A stretch of 64,000 bases of DNA from Bryum argenteum (Eukaryota > Streptophyta > Bryopsida > Bryales > Bryaceae). The position numbers and the translations under genes are program-made. The notes below the pieces were generated by a model that did no database searches, was not told where the DNA came from, and worked only from the letters and a program-made list of their open reading frames with translations. The stretch is from NCBI GenBank assembly GCA_037043015.1, contig CM073327.1, positions 4,694,727 through 4,758,726 of the forward strand. The letters run 5' to 3'. Shown here in pieces: positions 47,834 to 58,557 of the stretch (its first letter is position 1; each line of letters begins with the position of its first letter).

Positions 47834-48490
47834 TTACTTGAAGATGGTGCGACGGAGATACTTGAGCTCTTGAATACTCTCCTTGATATCTTCCAACGAG
47901 CGGTGCTGTTGTGTTTTGGGAGGTTGCTGTTCAGCTTCACGAGGATACCAACGAACACAAAGAGCACGAACGCTACTCACGTCCACCAAAACATGCGAGA
48001 ATTCGGCAGCCAGAGTTGGCATATACTTCTTCAAAAACTTGAGGTCAACGTACACGGAGTTTCCCGCGAGAAGAGGCTGTCCATTACTCCCTCGAGTGTA
48101 TTTTTGCACAAATTCCAACACCTCCTGCTCCGCTTGTTCCTCCGTCACTGTGCTCGCTCGCACGCTCTCCGTCAGTCCACTCGCAGCATGATGCTCGGTA
48201 CACCACTCGCCCATGCCTGCAAGAACCTCCTCCGGTTGGGAGATCACTATATCCGGCCCTTCCACCATCTTCTCCAGCTTGCCGTCCGTTATAATACATG
48301 CAATCTCCAGAATTCTGTCTGTTTCAATTTCCAGCCCCGACATCTCGAGGTCAATCCACACGAGCGGCTTTCGAAGGCGCGGAATCGGCTGTTCCTTCTT
48401 CTTGACCGCCCTCTCCTGTTGCTCTTGCTCATGCTCTTCCTCCTCACTCAACAAACTCAACGCCGCGTAACGATTCTGTATACTCTCCAT
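47834..48490 (-). CDS. ORN: oligoribonuclease, DEDDh 3'-5' exonuclease
   Basis: A single exon of 218 codons. The four catalytic acidic residues and the histidine are present: WIDLEMSG (D47, E49), GNSVYVDLKFL (D149) and HRSLEDIKES (H196, D201), with the family block RILEIACIITDG between. Oligoribonucleases degrade two- to five-nucleotide RNA remnants to mononucleotides; plant forms act in organelles or the cytosol. The first 40 residues are an acidic/basic extension before the exonuclease domain. It is not an obvious transit peptide, so location is open. The start ATG at 48490 is the first in frame. Confidence 0.93.
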   Translation of the reverse strand: MESIQNRYAALSLLSEEEEHEQEQQERAVKKKEQPIPRLRKPLVWIDLEMSGLEIETDRILEIACIITDGKLEKMVEGPDIVISQPEEVLAGMGEWCTEHHAASGLTESVRASTVTEEQAEQEVLEFVQKYTRGSNGQPLLAGNSVYVDLKFLKKYMPTLAAEFSHVLVDVSSVRALCVRWYPREAEQQPPKTQQHRSLEDIKESIQELKYLRRTIFK

Positions 48491-49504
48491 TTCAAACCCT
48501 AATCACCTGCAGCCACTCTACATCTACGAATCGCCATGAGAACACCCTCGTTCTTCACTCGCAAGCATCTCCATGCTTCCTCAATTTCCTCCTATAATAC
48601 AAACGAATCTTTTCGAAGTGCGTGCAAACTCCGACGCCCGTTGACTTGTTCTAGCTCGAGACTTTCCGACACAGAAAATCTAGATGTGAGTAGTTGTTGG
48701 AAAGCGGTTGGCCAGGACTGTAGCATCAAAGGACTCCGAAAGCAAAGTACGAAACCCTGATCTGATCAAATTTGCTTCCAAGCAACAGGTGTTGCAATCT
48801 GAATATCACTTTCGCAGGTTTCTAAGGATCTGAAAATTTCCACGAGTGATTCTCAAATTTGAAGTTTGGAATTTCAGCTGCTACAACGGCTCAAATTGTT
48901 GTGTGCGCAGAATGGCTTGTCCTCTCGTGAAATCTGCCAATTTCAATGACAAGAGAAGAGCTTGGCGTAATAACGTGAGAGCATTTAAGATTCAGGAATA
49001 CCTACAAGGCGAATCGAAATCGCAAATGACGATTCCACTGCTGTTTCTATAGCCCTCTTGAATGCCTACAGTCCACTATTCCCTGTGGAACAGTGACTTC
49101 TCTGTTTTATCACAGCAGCTGTTCTAGGTGATAATATGGAAGTTCTAGGACTTTGTAGCGTCGCCGTAAAAGGACTGTGATTCTGCGATATCCTACGCAA
49201 GGCAGAACACCAGGATGCCACGTGGCACTCGTAGATTGGTTGAGACCCGCTTAAATGCGAAATAGATGTCCACGTCATCAAAAGTCATTGCTATTATCTT
49301 ATGTCATCGTCGTTGCTAAATTTAAGTTTGTTCCATCTTTTTGCAAGATGTGAAATCTTTGTATTTACAAAATTGTGTACAACAAGATTCAAGCACTTAG
49401 ATTAACTATTGTTCTAGTATTTACCTCCAAAGAATTTAGTGGGTCTGTAGCATTGGGTTTATGTCCCGTGAGTATATCATCAAGTTCAAGTTAATTTCCA
49501 ACAA

Positions 49505-49856
49505 TCACGATAAGAGTTTGGTTTTATTTATATTTAAATGAAAAATTGTGTCATAGGGTATACAATGCGAATAGGCTAAATAAGTCATTATAAAAATGGA
49601 GACTACAAAAGATTTTATACATCATGTGCAAAATTTAGAATTTAGAATTTTGATGAGAGCAAGCAAGAAGAGGCTTCAAATCACGATAAGAGTTTGGTTT
49701 TATTTATATTTAAATGAAAAATTGTGTCATAGGGTATACAATGCGAATAGACTAAATAAGTCATTATCAAAATGGAGACTACAAAAGATTTTATACATCA
49801 TGTGCAAAATTTAGAATTTAGAATTTTGATGAGAGCAAGCAAGAAGAGGCTTCAAA
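49505..49856. repeat. 176 bp tandem duplication
   Basis: Two copies, 49505-49680 and 49681-49856, start TCACGATAAGAGTTTGG and differ at only a few bases, so the duplication is recent. It has no coding content. Confidence 0.93.
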
Positions 49857-49925
49857 TTTTAGGGCTCAAAACTTGAGCTTTACTTATGAAAAATAGATGT
49901 TGATCGCAGGTATACATGGGTTGCA

Positions 49926-50228
49926 GATAGATAGAAACTCCGGTCCCTTTCTAAGGGGCCGGCTTGAATGAAGTGTCCGTTCGTAATGCTAATATCCCGA
50001 TGGCCACCGGACAAGGAGAAATTGGAACAATACTACTTCCCCTCTCGAGGGTGGACACTATAACTACGCCAAAGGCTTTGAGGTACCCATACAACAAGGT
50101 CCGAAGACCCCCTACAATAGTTGGGTGGACTATAGTGGTGAGCACCACGCCGACATGGGGAACAGAACCCACGACCTCCTCATTGGGGGCCCAACTGCCC
50201 TAACCACCAAGCCAAGGCTTGTGGTGCC
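49926..50228 (-). mobile_element. tRNA-derived SINE with 13 bp target duplication
   Basis: Read on the minus strand it begins with a Pol III promoter: box A-like TGGCTTGGTGG, then box B-like GGTTCTGTTCC about 34 bases later, as in a tRNA. It ends in a short TTTCTATCTATC tail. TACATGGGTTGCA flanks it exactly at 49913-49925 and 50229-50241. Length (303 bp), promoter and duplication define a SINE. Its autonomous LINE partner is not in the window. Confidence 0.88.
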
Positions 50229-50241
50229 TACATGGGTTGCA

Positions 50242-51000
50242 TCTCTTATATTTCATATATCATCAATGAATTGCAACCAAAAGTGTGAAATTCATCAGTG
50301 GAGGTCTATTGGGAAAGCATAATCACATCTTTGGAACTGAAGAGGCATTAAAACAATAAGAACGCATGGCTTAACAAGGGTCGCATTAACTTGAAGAAAT
50401 TGCTTATGAATGCGCACCTTTTTAAAAATATGAATTATTTTGGTTTTCAACAATCCAACTAGCAATAGCAATTTTTCATTTGCATCACACAATTATAACT
50501 ACATTTATTACCAAAGTATATGTTGATACATTTCGAGACATATACCTCATATTTGTTTGGCAAGTGTAGATTGATTGAAGAAAGGAGAAACAATTGTTTA
50601 AATGGTTAATTGATTAAAAAACAAAAATAGAGGCTTTCAATGGTTGTCATTGGTGACTACATATCCTGAGTAAAATTTGATTTATTTTCATTACTATTTC
50701 ATGTCAAAATCAACGGCACTGAAAATTATGATTAGTGTAATCACATTATATGGTTAGGGTTTGCTATAACTTTTTTCTTTGGGTGAAATTTTCTAGCAAG
50801 CAAAAGTCTACCTATAGCAGTAAAAGAGGGGCGAACTCTTGAACACAATTAGTTTATCCTTTTGACAGAAGTAAATACTTGGTATATTATTTCAACTCAA
50901 GTAAATATTTATAGCAGTTATATACCAAATAGTTCAGGTTACACTTAACATAAATTTTAGTGTAGCAGCCTACGGTAATTACATTTAGCTTACAAAATAT
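50242..51000. other. AT-rich intergenic sequence
   Basis: Nothing recognisable between the SINE and the snoRNA-cluster promoter. Confidence 0.5.
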
Positions 51001-51011
51001 ACTGCAAGAAC

Positions 51012-51156
51012 TGGGCCAACGTCCACTGACGACGACGAAATGCTAACCAATGTCCAGAAACAACGACGAAATGTTCACACACGTCCACGAATGACGACGA
51101 AACCCTAAACTCTCGACGAAGAGCCCGTGAAAGGTCGAACCCTCTAGAAACCCTAA
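51012..51156 (+). promoter_or_regulatory. site II element and two telo boxes upstream of the snoRNA cluster
   Basis: TGGGCC at 51012-51017 is a plant site II core. AAACCCTAA, the plant telo box, occurs at 51110-51118 and 51148-51156. This pair is typical of plant promoters for ribosomal-protein and snoRNA genes. The three snoRNAs start about 640 bp downstream with no ORF between, suggesting a non-coding host transcript that is processed. The host's extent (about 51.15-52.3 kb) is inferred. Confidence 0.65.
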
Positions 51157-51788
51157 TTCCTTGCCGTATCGAAGTTAAAAGCTTACCGCTTTGTTTCTCA
51201 TGGAGTATCTCTCTTTCATTCCTAGCTCTAGGTTTTTCTTTTGCATGTCTATCAGTCGCTCAGCCTTTCGGTGCCTTCTCGGAGCCGACTTTGAAAGTTA
51301 AGGTCAAGCTCATACAGGCCACCGAAGAGAGACAGTGATGCTCTAAAGCCCTACGACTTCGAACTCTAACAGCGACGGGGTTACGTACATACACGACATT
51401 CCTCTCTCATCTCTCGAGTGATTTTTTCGGTGTCAAGTTTTCGTGTGGCATTCGTCAGAAGACACTCGTACATATCTTCTGGCAGCTTTCCTGTCACGCT
51501 TGGTAACACATCTCCTGTTTCCTCGCTTAGGTTTTGCCTCGCTGCTACAGTCACTTACTTATTGTCGAGTGACTTACTTCATGGGCAATAATTATATCGC
51601 CGGTGACATTTAACGCTCGTAGAGTAACGCAAGGTTATAATTCTTGTCTCCTTTTCGTGGATTCAGGATTCGCTCTTAAGCAACAGTTAGGTTTTCGCTT
51701 TGGTCGAGGATGCTAAAACATTGACAAGCATATATCTGAGTGGCTAACGTCACTTGAAGATTCATAGGATGCTGAGACCTGTCTCTGT

Positions 51789-51878
51789 TATCGATGATGA
51801 AAGAACGTACTTGCAACCCGCAAGGTTGCATTGAGTTTTATCGCTATGATTAAACTGTACTGCCTTCCTTCTGAGATA
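51789..51878 (+). ncRNA. box C/D snoRNA, predicted 18S guide (U16/snR87-like)
   Basis: Box C GATGATGA (51793-51800) and box D CTGA (51871-51874) are framed by a TATC/GATA terminal stem. The 11 bases just before box D, CTGCCTTCCTT, are exactly complementary to the conserved 18S rRNA segment AAGGAAGGCAG. By the box D + 5 rule the target is the fifth base, an A. That corresponds to the site modified by human U16 and yeast snR87 as I recall them. C'/D' boxes are weak (CTATGATTA, TTGA). Confidence 0.85.
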
Positions 51879-51902
51879 TGTGTGCTTTAGAGTTTAGAGT
51901 CG

Positions 51903-51987
51903 CAAGATCTGTGATGATTACAATATTTTTATGGTTTTGTCTGAACCTTGATGACTACCTTTTTGACTAGGACGATCTGAGATCTTG
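51903..51987 (+). ncRNA. box C/D snoRNA, double guide for one 18S rRNA neighbourhood
   Basis: Box C GTGATGA (51911-51917), D' CTGA (51941-51944), C' TTGATGA (51948-51954) and D CTGA (51977-51980) are all canonical. A perfect 7 bp terminal stem, CAAGATC/GATCTTG, closes the RNA. The guide before box D contains GACTAGGACG, complementary to CGUCCUAGUC in plant 18S rRNA. The D' guide contains TTTATGGTT, complementary to AACCAUAAA a few bases further along the same 18S segment. Two guides for adjacent sites support the call. The rRNA sequences are from memory and need checking. Confidence 0.88.
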
Positions 51988-52011
51988 AGAATTGGAGTCT
52001 GTTGTATGGAA

Positions 52012-52106
52012 GCAGGCGGATGATGATTTAGCATAGTTCAGATGAGCCGGACTGCGGCCTTGATTATCTGCAAGAAATTAGTCTTTCGCTCCTATCTGAC
52101 GCCTGC
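52012..52106 (+). ncRNA. box C/D snoRNA, predicted 25S rRNA guide
   Basis: Box C GATGATGA (52019-52026) and D CTGA (52096-52099) are enclosed by a perfect 7 bp stem, GCAGGCG/CGCCTGC. The guide ATTAGTCTTTCGC before box D is complementary to the highly conserved 25S segment GCGAAAGACUAAU. Allowing one G-U pair, pairing continues to the box itself (about 19 bp). A C'-like TTGATTA is present, but D' is not clear. Confidence 0.9.
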
Positions 52107-52475
52107 CTCTATGCACCTCTTGACTGGTATGGTGTGTTGAGTCATGACCTTAGAGTTGGTCAGTATCCTCCCAACGGACATGAAACCGAGATGAAATCTC
52201 TCAACCCCAATGTACCGAGATATTCAATGATTATTTTTGAGGAGGTTAACCACATTGCTTACGTTGCACACCGAACAACATTGAACTTGGCACATCCTCA
52301 ATCGGACGCGTAATTGCCCTTAAATAAGGTGTAAAAGTTTTCATCTAATTGGTACTCTAATTACTGAAATTATCACGTCATGCAGCACCCTCTGAAATTT
52401 TGGACTGCAGTGAAAGTAACATCCACCCCACGACTCCTAGATCTGTTCTGTGCAATATCAACATTTCGTGCAATT

Positions 52476-53063
52476 TTAAGTTGTATTCCGAATTGGATAA
52501 AATCCACACAAACAGAACCTGTCACTCTCAAAATCCATACCAGGAATGCTGGTCATCAACACGATCAAATCATTCTCCTCGAAGCAGGCTAGTATTCGGG
52601 GCGGCACTCTGCACACAGGACAAGCTGTTGCCTCGCATCTCTTCCACGAACTCACATAATTCTCGTGAGAATTGTGTCCACACAAAGTGTTTTCCGTCTT
52701 CTGCTGCTGTTCGAATTTGCTGTGACAGATAGGGCAACTGTTGTCCACAGAGATCACGCGTCCCACACAGCCAGCAGTCTCCTCATTAAACAACACTTCG
52801 TCTTGGTCGTAAATCTGACCGGTTGGACGCTCCTTGGCAATCATCAAAAGCTTCTCCCATTTCACAACATTACATTTGGGGTCAAAGTATTCGTAGCGAG
52901 CCTCTGCTGTGTACCGCTTCGTTGCATCGGTGCTTGAATCATACTGCATGATCTCGCCCTTGGCGGGTTTGAAACAGCTCCTGAAGAAGTTGGAGAGTGT
53001 GGTACCCGAAGAGCTTGGGGCTTTCGAAGCAATCGTAGGTGTGGGCTTACAGCTTCTCCACAC
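52476..53063 (-). CDS. RING-H2-like protein, 5' end unresolved, one zinc ligand missing
   Basis: The minus-strand frame is open to a stop at 52476. The RING core reads CPICHSKFE...LCGHNSHENYVSSW...ACPVCR. C1, C2, C3, H4, H5, C7 and C8 are in place, but the sixth ligand, expected two residues after H5 (HENC), is Tyr (HENY). RING-H2 proteins are usually E3 ubiquitin ligases; this change could weaken zinc binding. The frame opens without an ATG. The first ATG is at 52949, mid-protein, so an upstream exon or truncation is likely. It could be a decayed gene. Confidence 0.5.
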   Translation of the reverse strand: MWRSCKPTPTIASKAPSSSGTTLSNFFRSCFKPAKGEIMQYDSSTDATKRYTAEARYEYFDPKCNVVKWEKLLMIAKERPTGQIYDQDEVLFNEETAGCVGRVISVDNSCPICHSKFEQQQKTENTLCGHNSHENYVSSWKRCEATACPVCRVPPRILACFEENDLIVLMTSIPGMDFESDRFCLCGFYPIRNTT

Positions 53064-53421
53064 AACAGTATTATGTATTCACTGCAAATATTATAGGGTA
53101 TGACTTAAAAATATTATAGGGTATGACTTTAAGACACTAGTTTAGGAACACTTATATTTCCAATTTCAAAAATTCATAACGCACTACTGAACAATCCAAA
53201 AATGATGATTTCACTTACTCTAGTTTTTTTCTAATGTCCTCATGCTCTGAAATTGCTTGGAGTGGTAACATCTCTGTAGATTTCCCGTGCTAAAGAGCCA
53301 TTATTGACCACCTTACTATAACTGATGTTTAACTTTGACTTCAGGGTCTCTTTCTGAAAGAGCACGAAACGGAACGCGGGAAAATGCAGTGCCGTCACAT
53401 CACAGGCCGAACTTGCACCCC

Positions 53422-53577
53422 GCCGGGCAGCTCCGAAATTTTCTCCAGGTCTGGCAGTAAGGGGCCAGCACCGCCGGGCAGATCCAAAAGTTTCTCCAGG
53501 TCGGGCAGTAAGGGGCCAGCACCTCCGGGCAGATTCGAAAGTTTCTCCAGGTCGGGCAGTAAGGGGCCAGCACCTCG
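53422..53577. repeat. 51 bp minisatellite, three units
   Basis: Units built on TTTCTCCAGGTCGGGCAGTA then AGGGGCCAGCACC repeat with a 51 bp (17-codon) period. Several frames are open on both strands (for example GPAPPGRSKSFSRSGSK on plus). It lies upstream of the MED25-like start. I see no reason to prefer any frame as coding. Confidence 0.85.
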
Positions 53578-53880
53578 AAGCTTCTGCGACTGTTTCGAAG
53601 AGATGGTGGGAATGCACTCGTGCTGGTATGTTCTTACGTACCTATGGCTGATGTATGGAATCACAATTGAATTTTCCTTACGTGCATTACTGTTGGCTAT
53701 GAAGTCAGTAAAGGAGCTGTTCAAATTCCGGACGATGGCTTTTTCAACTATACATTCCCAGGCACACTTTTCTTTTCCTGCTGACGAATTGTGGCGGTAG
53801 ATTTTACAGCGTCTTCATAGAACTAGAGCTCTCGAATTTCTCCAGCAGATTCAGGATTCAGTGCGGGAATTTGAGTCACG

Positions 53881-56800
53881 ATGGTACGGATGTTGGTCGT
53901 GGTGGTGGAGACTACTGAAGCTATGCGAGGTTCATGGCACCTATTGTTCACGCTGTATGTCGAGAGGATCATAAGGTTGTTGAATTGCATCCCCCCATGA
54001 AATCGTGTTTGTAGGTTCTTTGATCATCCGAAAAAGCATGTACTGAATTCTTGTGCGAATTGAGCATTATTGACGTTCTTGCTTGTTTGTTAAAGAGTGT
54101 TTCCTTGTGATACCGGAAGTGGACACTAATTATCAAGTTTGTAGAGTTTATGGTTGATTCAGCAAGCAGCAATGTGGTGGAACTGATAATTCTCCAGTAG
54201 TGTTAAGCATTTGCATCTACTGTGTCACGACCTCTTGAGATGCTATGACGACTAAAAGCCAGTCGAGAGTGTGAAGAAACTTTCCGCAGTAATTGAAAGT
54301 TGTGCAGTCTAGAGTCTCAAATGTTTACATTATCAATTCTAAAATAGTCGAGTCTGGCTAAAGTATTTCTGAGGTAGAGGGAAATTCTGGTGACGTCAAA
54401 GGAAACCCTGCTTACAAATTCGCTGATCGTGGTTAGAAATGGTGATGCAGAGCATTTGGTGAGGGGTCGAGTACTAGGGTAAACTTCATTTCAGGAAATT
54501 TCTCTTCGTGCCGTTCTTTTATTTCCTAGGTCCTCCCCCCGCGGACACTGTCAGCAAGAGCCTGAGCACCATGCTCATCGAAATGTATTACTTCATTTCT
54601 ACGTTCAGGAAACTGGAAATATGGCGTTCGTTGCTTTTGGCAATTATGGAGAACAAGGCGGTACTCATTGCTGCTTATCTTTGTATTCCTCTTCTTGTTT
54701 ATGTCTTATCTAGCGGCCACAGTCCTTGTTTCTCAGTTCATTCGTTAGTTTTTTGTCTCCTTTGAGAGAAATGATTTCGTATGATTTCATATCTTTTGTA
54801 TGCTCAAAAGAGTCCAATGCTGACAACTAGTAATGGACATCTCAACGAGCGGATTGGAGAGGGTTGGTATGCCTGAACTGGTTATGTATTGGTTGATAGA
54901 GTTTTTGTGTTCCCCATCCCGATGGATGTCGAGTGTGGATGAGTTCCTCGGGTGGTTGAACTTGATAAGTTTCGGAGGCGGTTTTTTTGGTGAAAGTGCG
55001 CTTGCTGTGGCTTTGGCGACGGCACTTCGGGTATTAATATTTCTATCTTCTTGTATGGTCGTTCATTCTGGCTCTATTTTTGAATTATTTGCATGTTGGA
55101 ATTATGATGTTGAGGTTCTTTTATGCTTACCCTCTTTAAAAGCTGAAAAGGGATTGTGCTTCTTACTAATATCAATTGCTTCTTCACTGTAGTCTTGATG
55201 TCTTCGACCAGTCAGTTTGAAGACTACACAGTCCAGTGATGTTTCAAGGATCATTGTCGCAAGCATTTTCAGTCGATGGAGTGAACTCCAAATTGTTCGT
55301 GACTTGTCGGCAGATGTTTTATCCGGGGCCCACGTTGCCGGCTGTACATCAGGAGATGCACTGCCTCTTGATTGCAAATTCTGAACCTTATAGCCTTCCC
55401 ACACCAGTTTTACGACCCCCATTCCTCTACAATGCAAATGGCCAGCCTGAAATTCAGACTGAACAGTGGTGGTCTGCCAATGCTCTAGACGTTTCGCTGG
55501 CCTTTTCAGCAGTGATACTTTCAACTATATCTTTTGAATTTACCGCTTGTTGGTGCAAGATGATCAAGTCTGCGATTCGGCATATTTGCAAATGTGTTGA
55601 TCACTTTTTCTGTTTAATAACACTGCTCTCAGTACGGTTATGTTATACGATCTTTGTTTCTGAGAAGGCTTTGTGACTTATATATTTAGTGACAGTCACT
55701 TGCTTGCATGATGTTATTGAGGGGCAGCTGGATTCTGATCGGATCTCTGCCTATTTGCAGTGCCAGGTCTCACTTTCACTTATTTCTCCACGGATGCTGC
55801 ATTCACTTATCTATGTGTATAATGGAGTACGATCCCTCGCATTTTTCCGTGTAACGATTTTTGTGTCTTCAGTTAATATGATCTTATTTTAGGAAGTACT
55901 GATTGTCCTATATCGAGGTTGACGGTTTTCACATGGGCCCGGCACGAGTGTGTCCCGTTGAGAATACTTTGGGGACGAGCAAGTCAGTACTTCCCACCCT
56001 TGATCACACAATGACCGTCTTATAATGATCATTTTCTTATTTCAGGCACGGCAAGACCTGTGGCCTACTGTGACTAGACCCGAGGTTGAACATCCGCATC
56101 ATCTCATTCTAATCTCGGAACGTTTCCCTGATGGAAAACTAGCACTTCGTCGTGCAGCTGTGGCTTCATATCCTGGTATCGACCGTCCTAGTGAACCCAG
56201 TCCTCCTGGCATCTTCCGTCCTGTGGCTTCAAATCCTGGTATCGGCCGTCCTCCTAGAATCCCCAGTCCTCCTGGCATCCCCCGTCCTGTGGCTTCAAAT
56301 TCCGGCATCGGCCCTCCTAGTATCCACAATCCTCGTGGCATCTTCCGTCCTGTGGCTTCAAATCCTGGTATCGGCCGTCCTCCTAGTATCCCCAGTCCTC
56401 CTGGCATTCCCCCTCCTGTAGCTTCAAATTCCGGTATTGGCCGTCCTCCTGGTATCGCCAGTTCTCCTGGCATCCCCCCTCTTGTGCCTTCAAATCCTGG
56501 TATCGGCCGTCCTCCTAGTGAACCCAGTCCTCTTGGCATTCCCCCTCCTGTGGCTTCAAATTCCGGTATTGACCGTCCTCCTGGTATCGCCAGTTCTCCT
56601 GGCATCCCCCGTCCTGTGGCTCCATATCCTGGTATCGGCCGTCCTCCTGGCATCTCCCGTCCTGGCACTCCTGTTGTCACACCCCCGCAACCAGCATCTG
56701 AAGCCTTGACATTCCCTATGGTTTGGGAGGTAAGCATCCTTGTTCTGTTATAATTGTCACGAGCTAAGTATTGCAAGGTTAAGGTTTTGCATCCCTTTGA

Positions 56801-58557
56801 ATCAATCATGAAAGTTGTTCGAATAACTTCAGCCTTGCATTGTTTGATAATTATCTGGTTGTGTTATGCAGGGTACCTTAGCTCTGCCTATAGAAGGGGT
56901 GCCTGTGCGTCTCTGCCAGTTGGTGGTGTGTGCTATCTCTACTCTTGCTCTTGTCATTAATCACCCAAGAAAAGAAAATACTCATGTGTCTTGTTCTAGC
57001 ATCTCATTTTATTCGCTCCCATTGATGATCAAAACACCTAAAAGCCCAAGATAGAATGTTTATTAAATCTATATCAAGGCTTCATCATGTCCTGGTGTAT
57101 CTGATGTAATTGTTTTGCTTGAGACAGGGCTTCCGACGACCATCTGCTTCTGATATGTAAGTTTTGATACTGATGCAATCAGGTGGACGAGGAAGTTCTC
57201 TTGCTTTGGATTGAGGAATCTTTAGTTGGGTCAAGTAATGACTCTAGTAATCTATGGTGTTGATTGGGATATGTTGGTTCCATTACATTTGCTACTTGGC
57301 TGTGTATTTTCTAGTGAAACACATGAACATGCTTGTTTACATATCATATCAGCCAACCTTTGCTGAAATTGTGTTTGTTGTGTTCCAATGCTACAGGTTA
57401 GCTGCCTTTTGGCCACCAATGATGCTGATTGTGAATTTCATTCGCCTAGAAGAGATTGGCAAGTATGTTCATTACTATTTAACATCTTATCTTGTAAAAA
57501 TAGCAAGTGAAGTTGTCTTACTCGGTCAAGCCAATGCATGATCCATTGGGGTTTTTTGATAAACATTTCTATTGATTTCACAGATGGTTTCACGGAATGC
57601 CGGAGATTTTGGTGTTTTTGCATCTTACACAACACCAGGTTTTGGATAATATGGCTACATATAAAGAGGTTTGTGCCCTTCTTTCTTTTTTTTTTTTTTT
57701 TTTCAATAACTAAGACAATTTGAGCTAGTTCTTCTTAGGCTATAGAAGTCATTAAAGTCATAGCTTCTCTTTGTTATCTCTTTAGAATAAAGAGTGATTT
57801 TGTTGGTCTTTAATTATAGTCAAGAGATTACATGTTGAATGTTATTCTAACTCATTATAAGTAGAAAGAACTCAAAGATAAAGAATCGAGGAATTGAGCG
57901 CATCACTTATTTGTGATTTGCAGATCAGATCACATCTTTTAAAATGTCCTTGTATATTGATAAAAATAATGATGTTTGTGCAGGGTGCAATTATTGAGCT
58001 TCCTGTACAAATTCTAATTCTAATTACTACAGAAGAGCCTCATAGATTGGAAGGAATGTTATATCCAAAGGTATCCAACTCAACTTTTCTGTCGTCCATC
58101 AAGTTAGGTGTGCTATAGACCAGATTGCAGATTTTAAACAGTACAATAGGAAGGTCTGGAATAAACAATTTCTCTGCATTGTTTCGTAGGTACAGATAAG
58201 TTATGGATCCTAACACCGAAAGTAATTATAAGCTTGCCTAAAAATTTTCAAATTTGAGTGTCACATTCCTTCTGATTGAGACAAACCCCAGTCATCAAAT
58301 AATTGACCATTATCTGTTGAAGTGCTGATAATTAACCATATGTATTAACGGGACATCAACTTGAGAACTTGCTGATTGGGCCTTTCCTTTATGATCATGA
58401 TTGTTATGTCTGTGGAGATGTGAGATTTTCCCTTTTAATAATCTCTTGCATGTATGTACAGGTACCAGTGGTACACCCAGGTACTGATTACCAAGCTAAT
58501 GCGTCTACTAGTGCTGGATTTGCCCCTAAGCCCAAAAACAAAAGACGAAAGACGTGA
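53881..58557 (+). CDS. MED25: MED25-like Mediator subunit, divergent, about 578 aa
   Basis: Twelve exons: 53881-53975, 54530-54660, 54900-55030, 55314-55490, 55722-55826, 56046-56729, 56872-56922, 57128-57156, 57397-57462, 57584-57668, 57984-58070 and 58462-58557. They sum to 579 codons with all phases consistent. Landmarks match plant MED25/PFT1 in order. The N-terminal von Willebrand-like domain has MLVVVVETTEAM...YVERIIR, SSVDEFLGWLNLISFGGG, HCLLIANSEPYSLPTPVLRP, ISAYLQCQVSLSLISP and LILISERF. The C-terminal ACID-type domain has MVWEGTLALPIEGVPVRL, RRPSASDMLAAFWPPMM, EILVFLHLTQHQVL and GAIIELPVQILIL...LEGMLYP. MED25 links transcription factors to Mediator in the nucleus. The usual Gln-rich tail is absent; instead there is a 22-residue proline repeat (exon 6) and a short basic end (PKPKNKRRKT). 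The exon 4/5 splice choice is the least certain. Confidence 0.85.
56160..56680 (+). repeat. 66 bp coding tandem repeat in the MED25-like linker
   Basis: About eight units of 22 codons with consensus PVASNPGIGRPPSIPSPPGI then PR. Two unit types alternate (NPGIGRPPSIPSPPGIP and NSGIGRPPGIASSPGIP), so the array also has a 132 bp higher-order period. The opposite strand is open throughout because of the codon composition; that frame is an artefact. Confidence 0.9.

Noticed and set aside
56099..56809. Long minus-strand ORF of 236 codons (PGGRPIPEFEATGGGMP repeats)
   Set aside because: It is the antisense of the MED25-like proline-repeat exon; the plus frame has clear family domains on both sides and splice sites.
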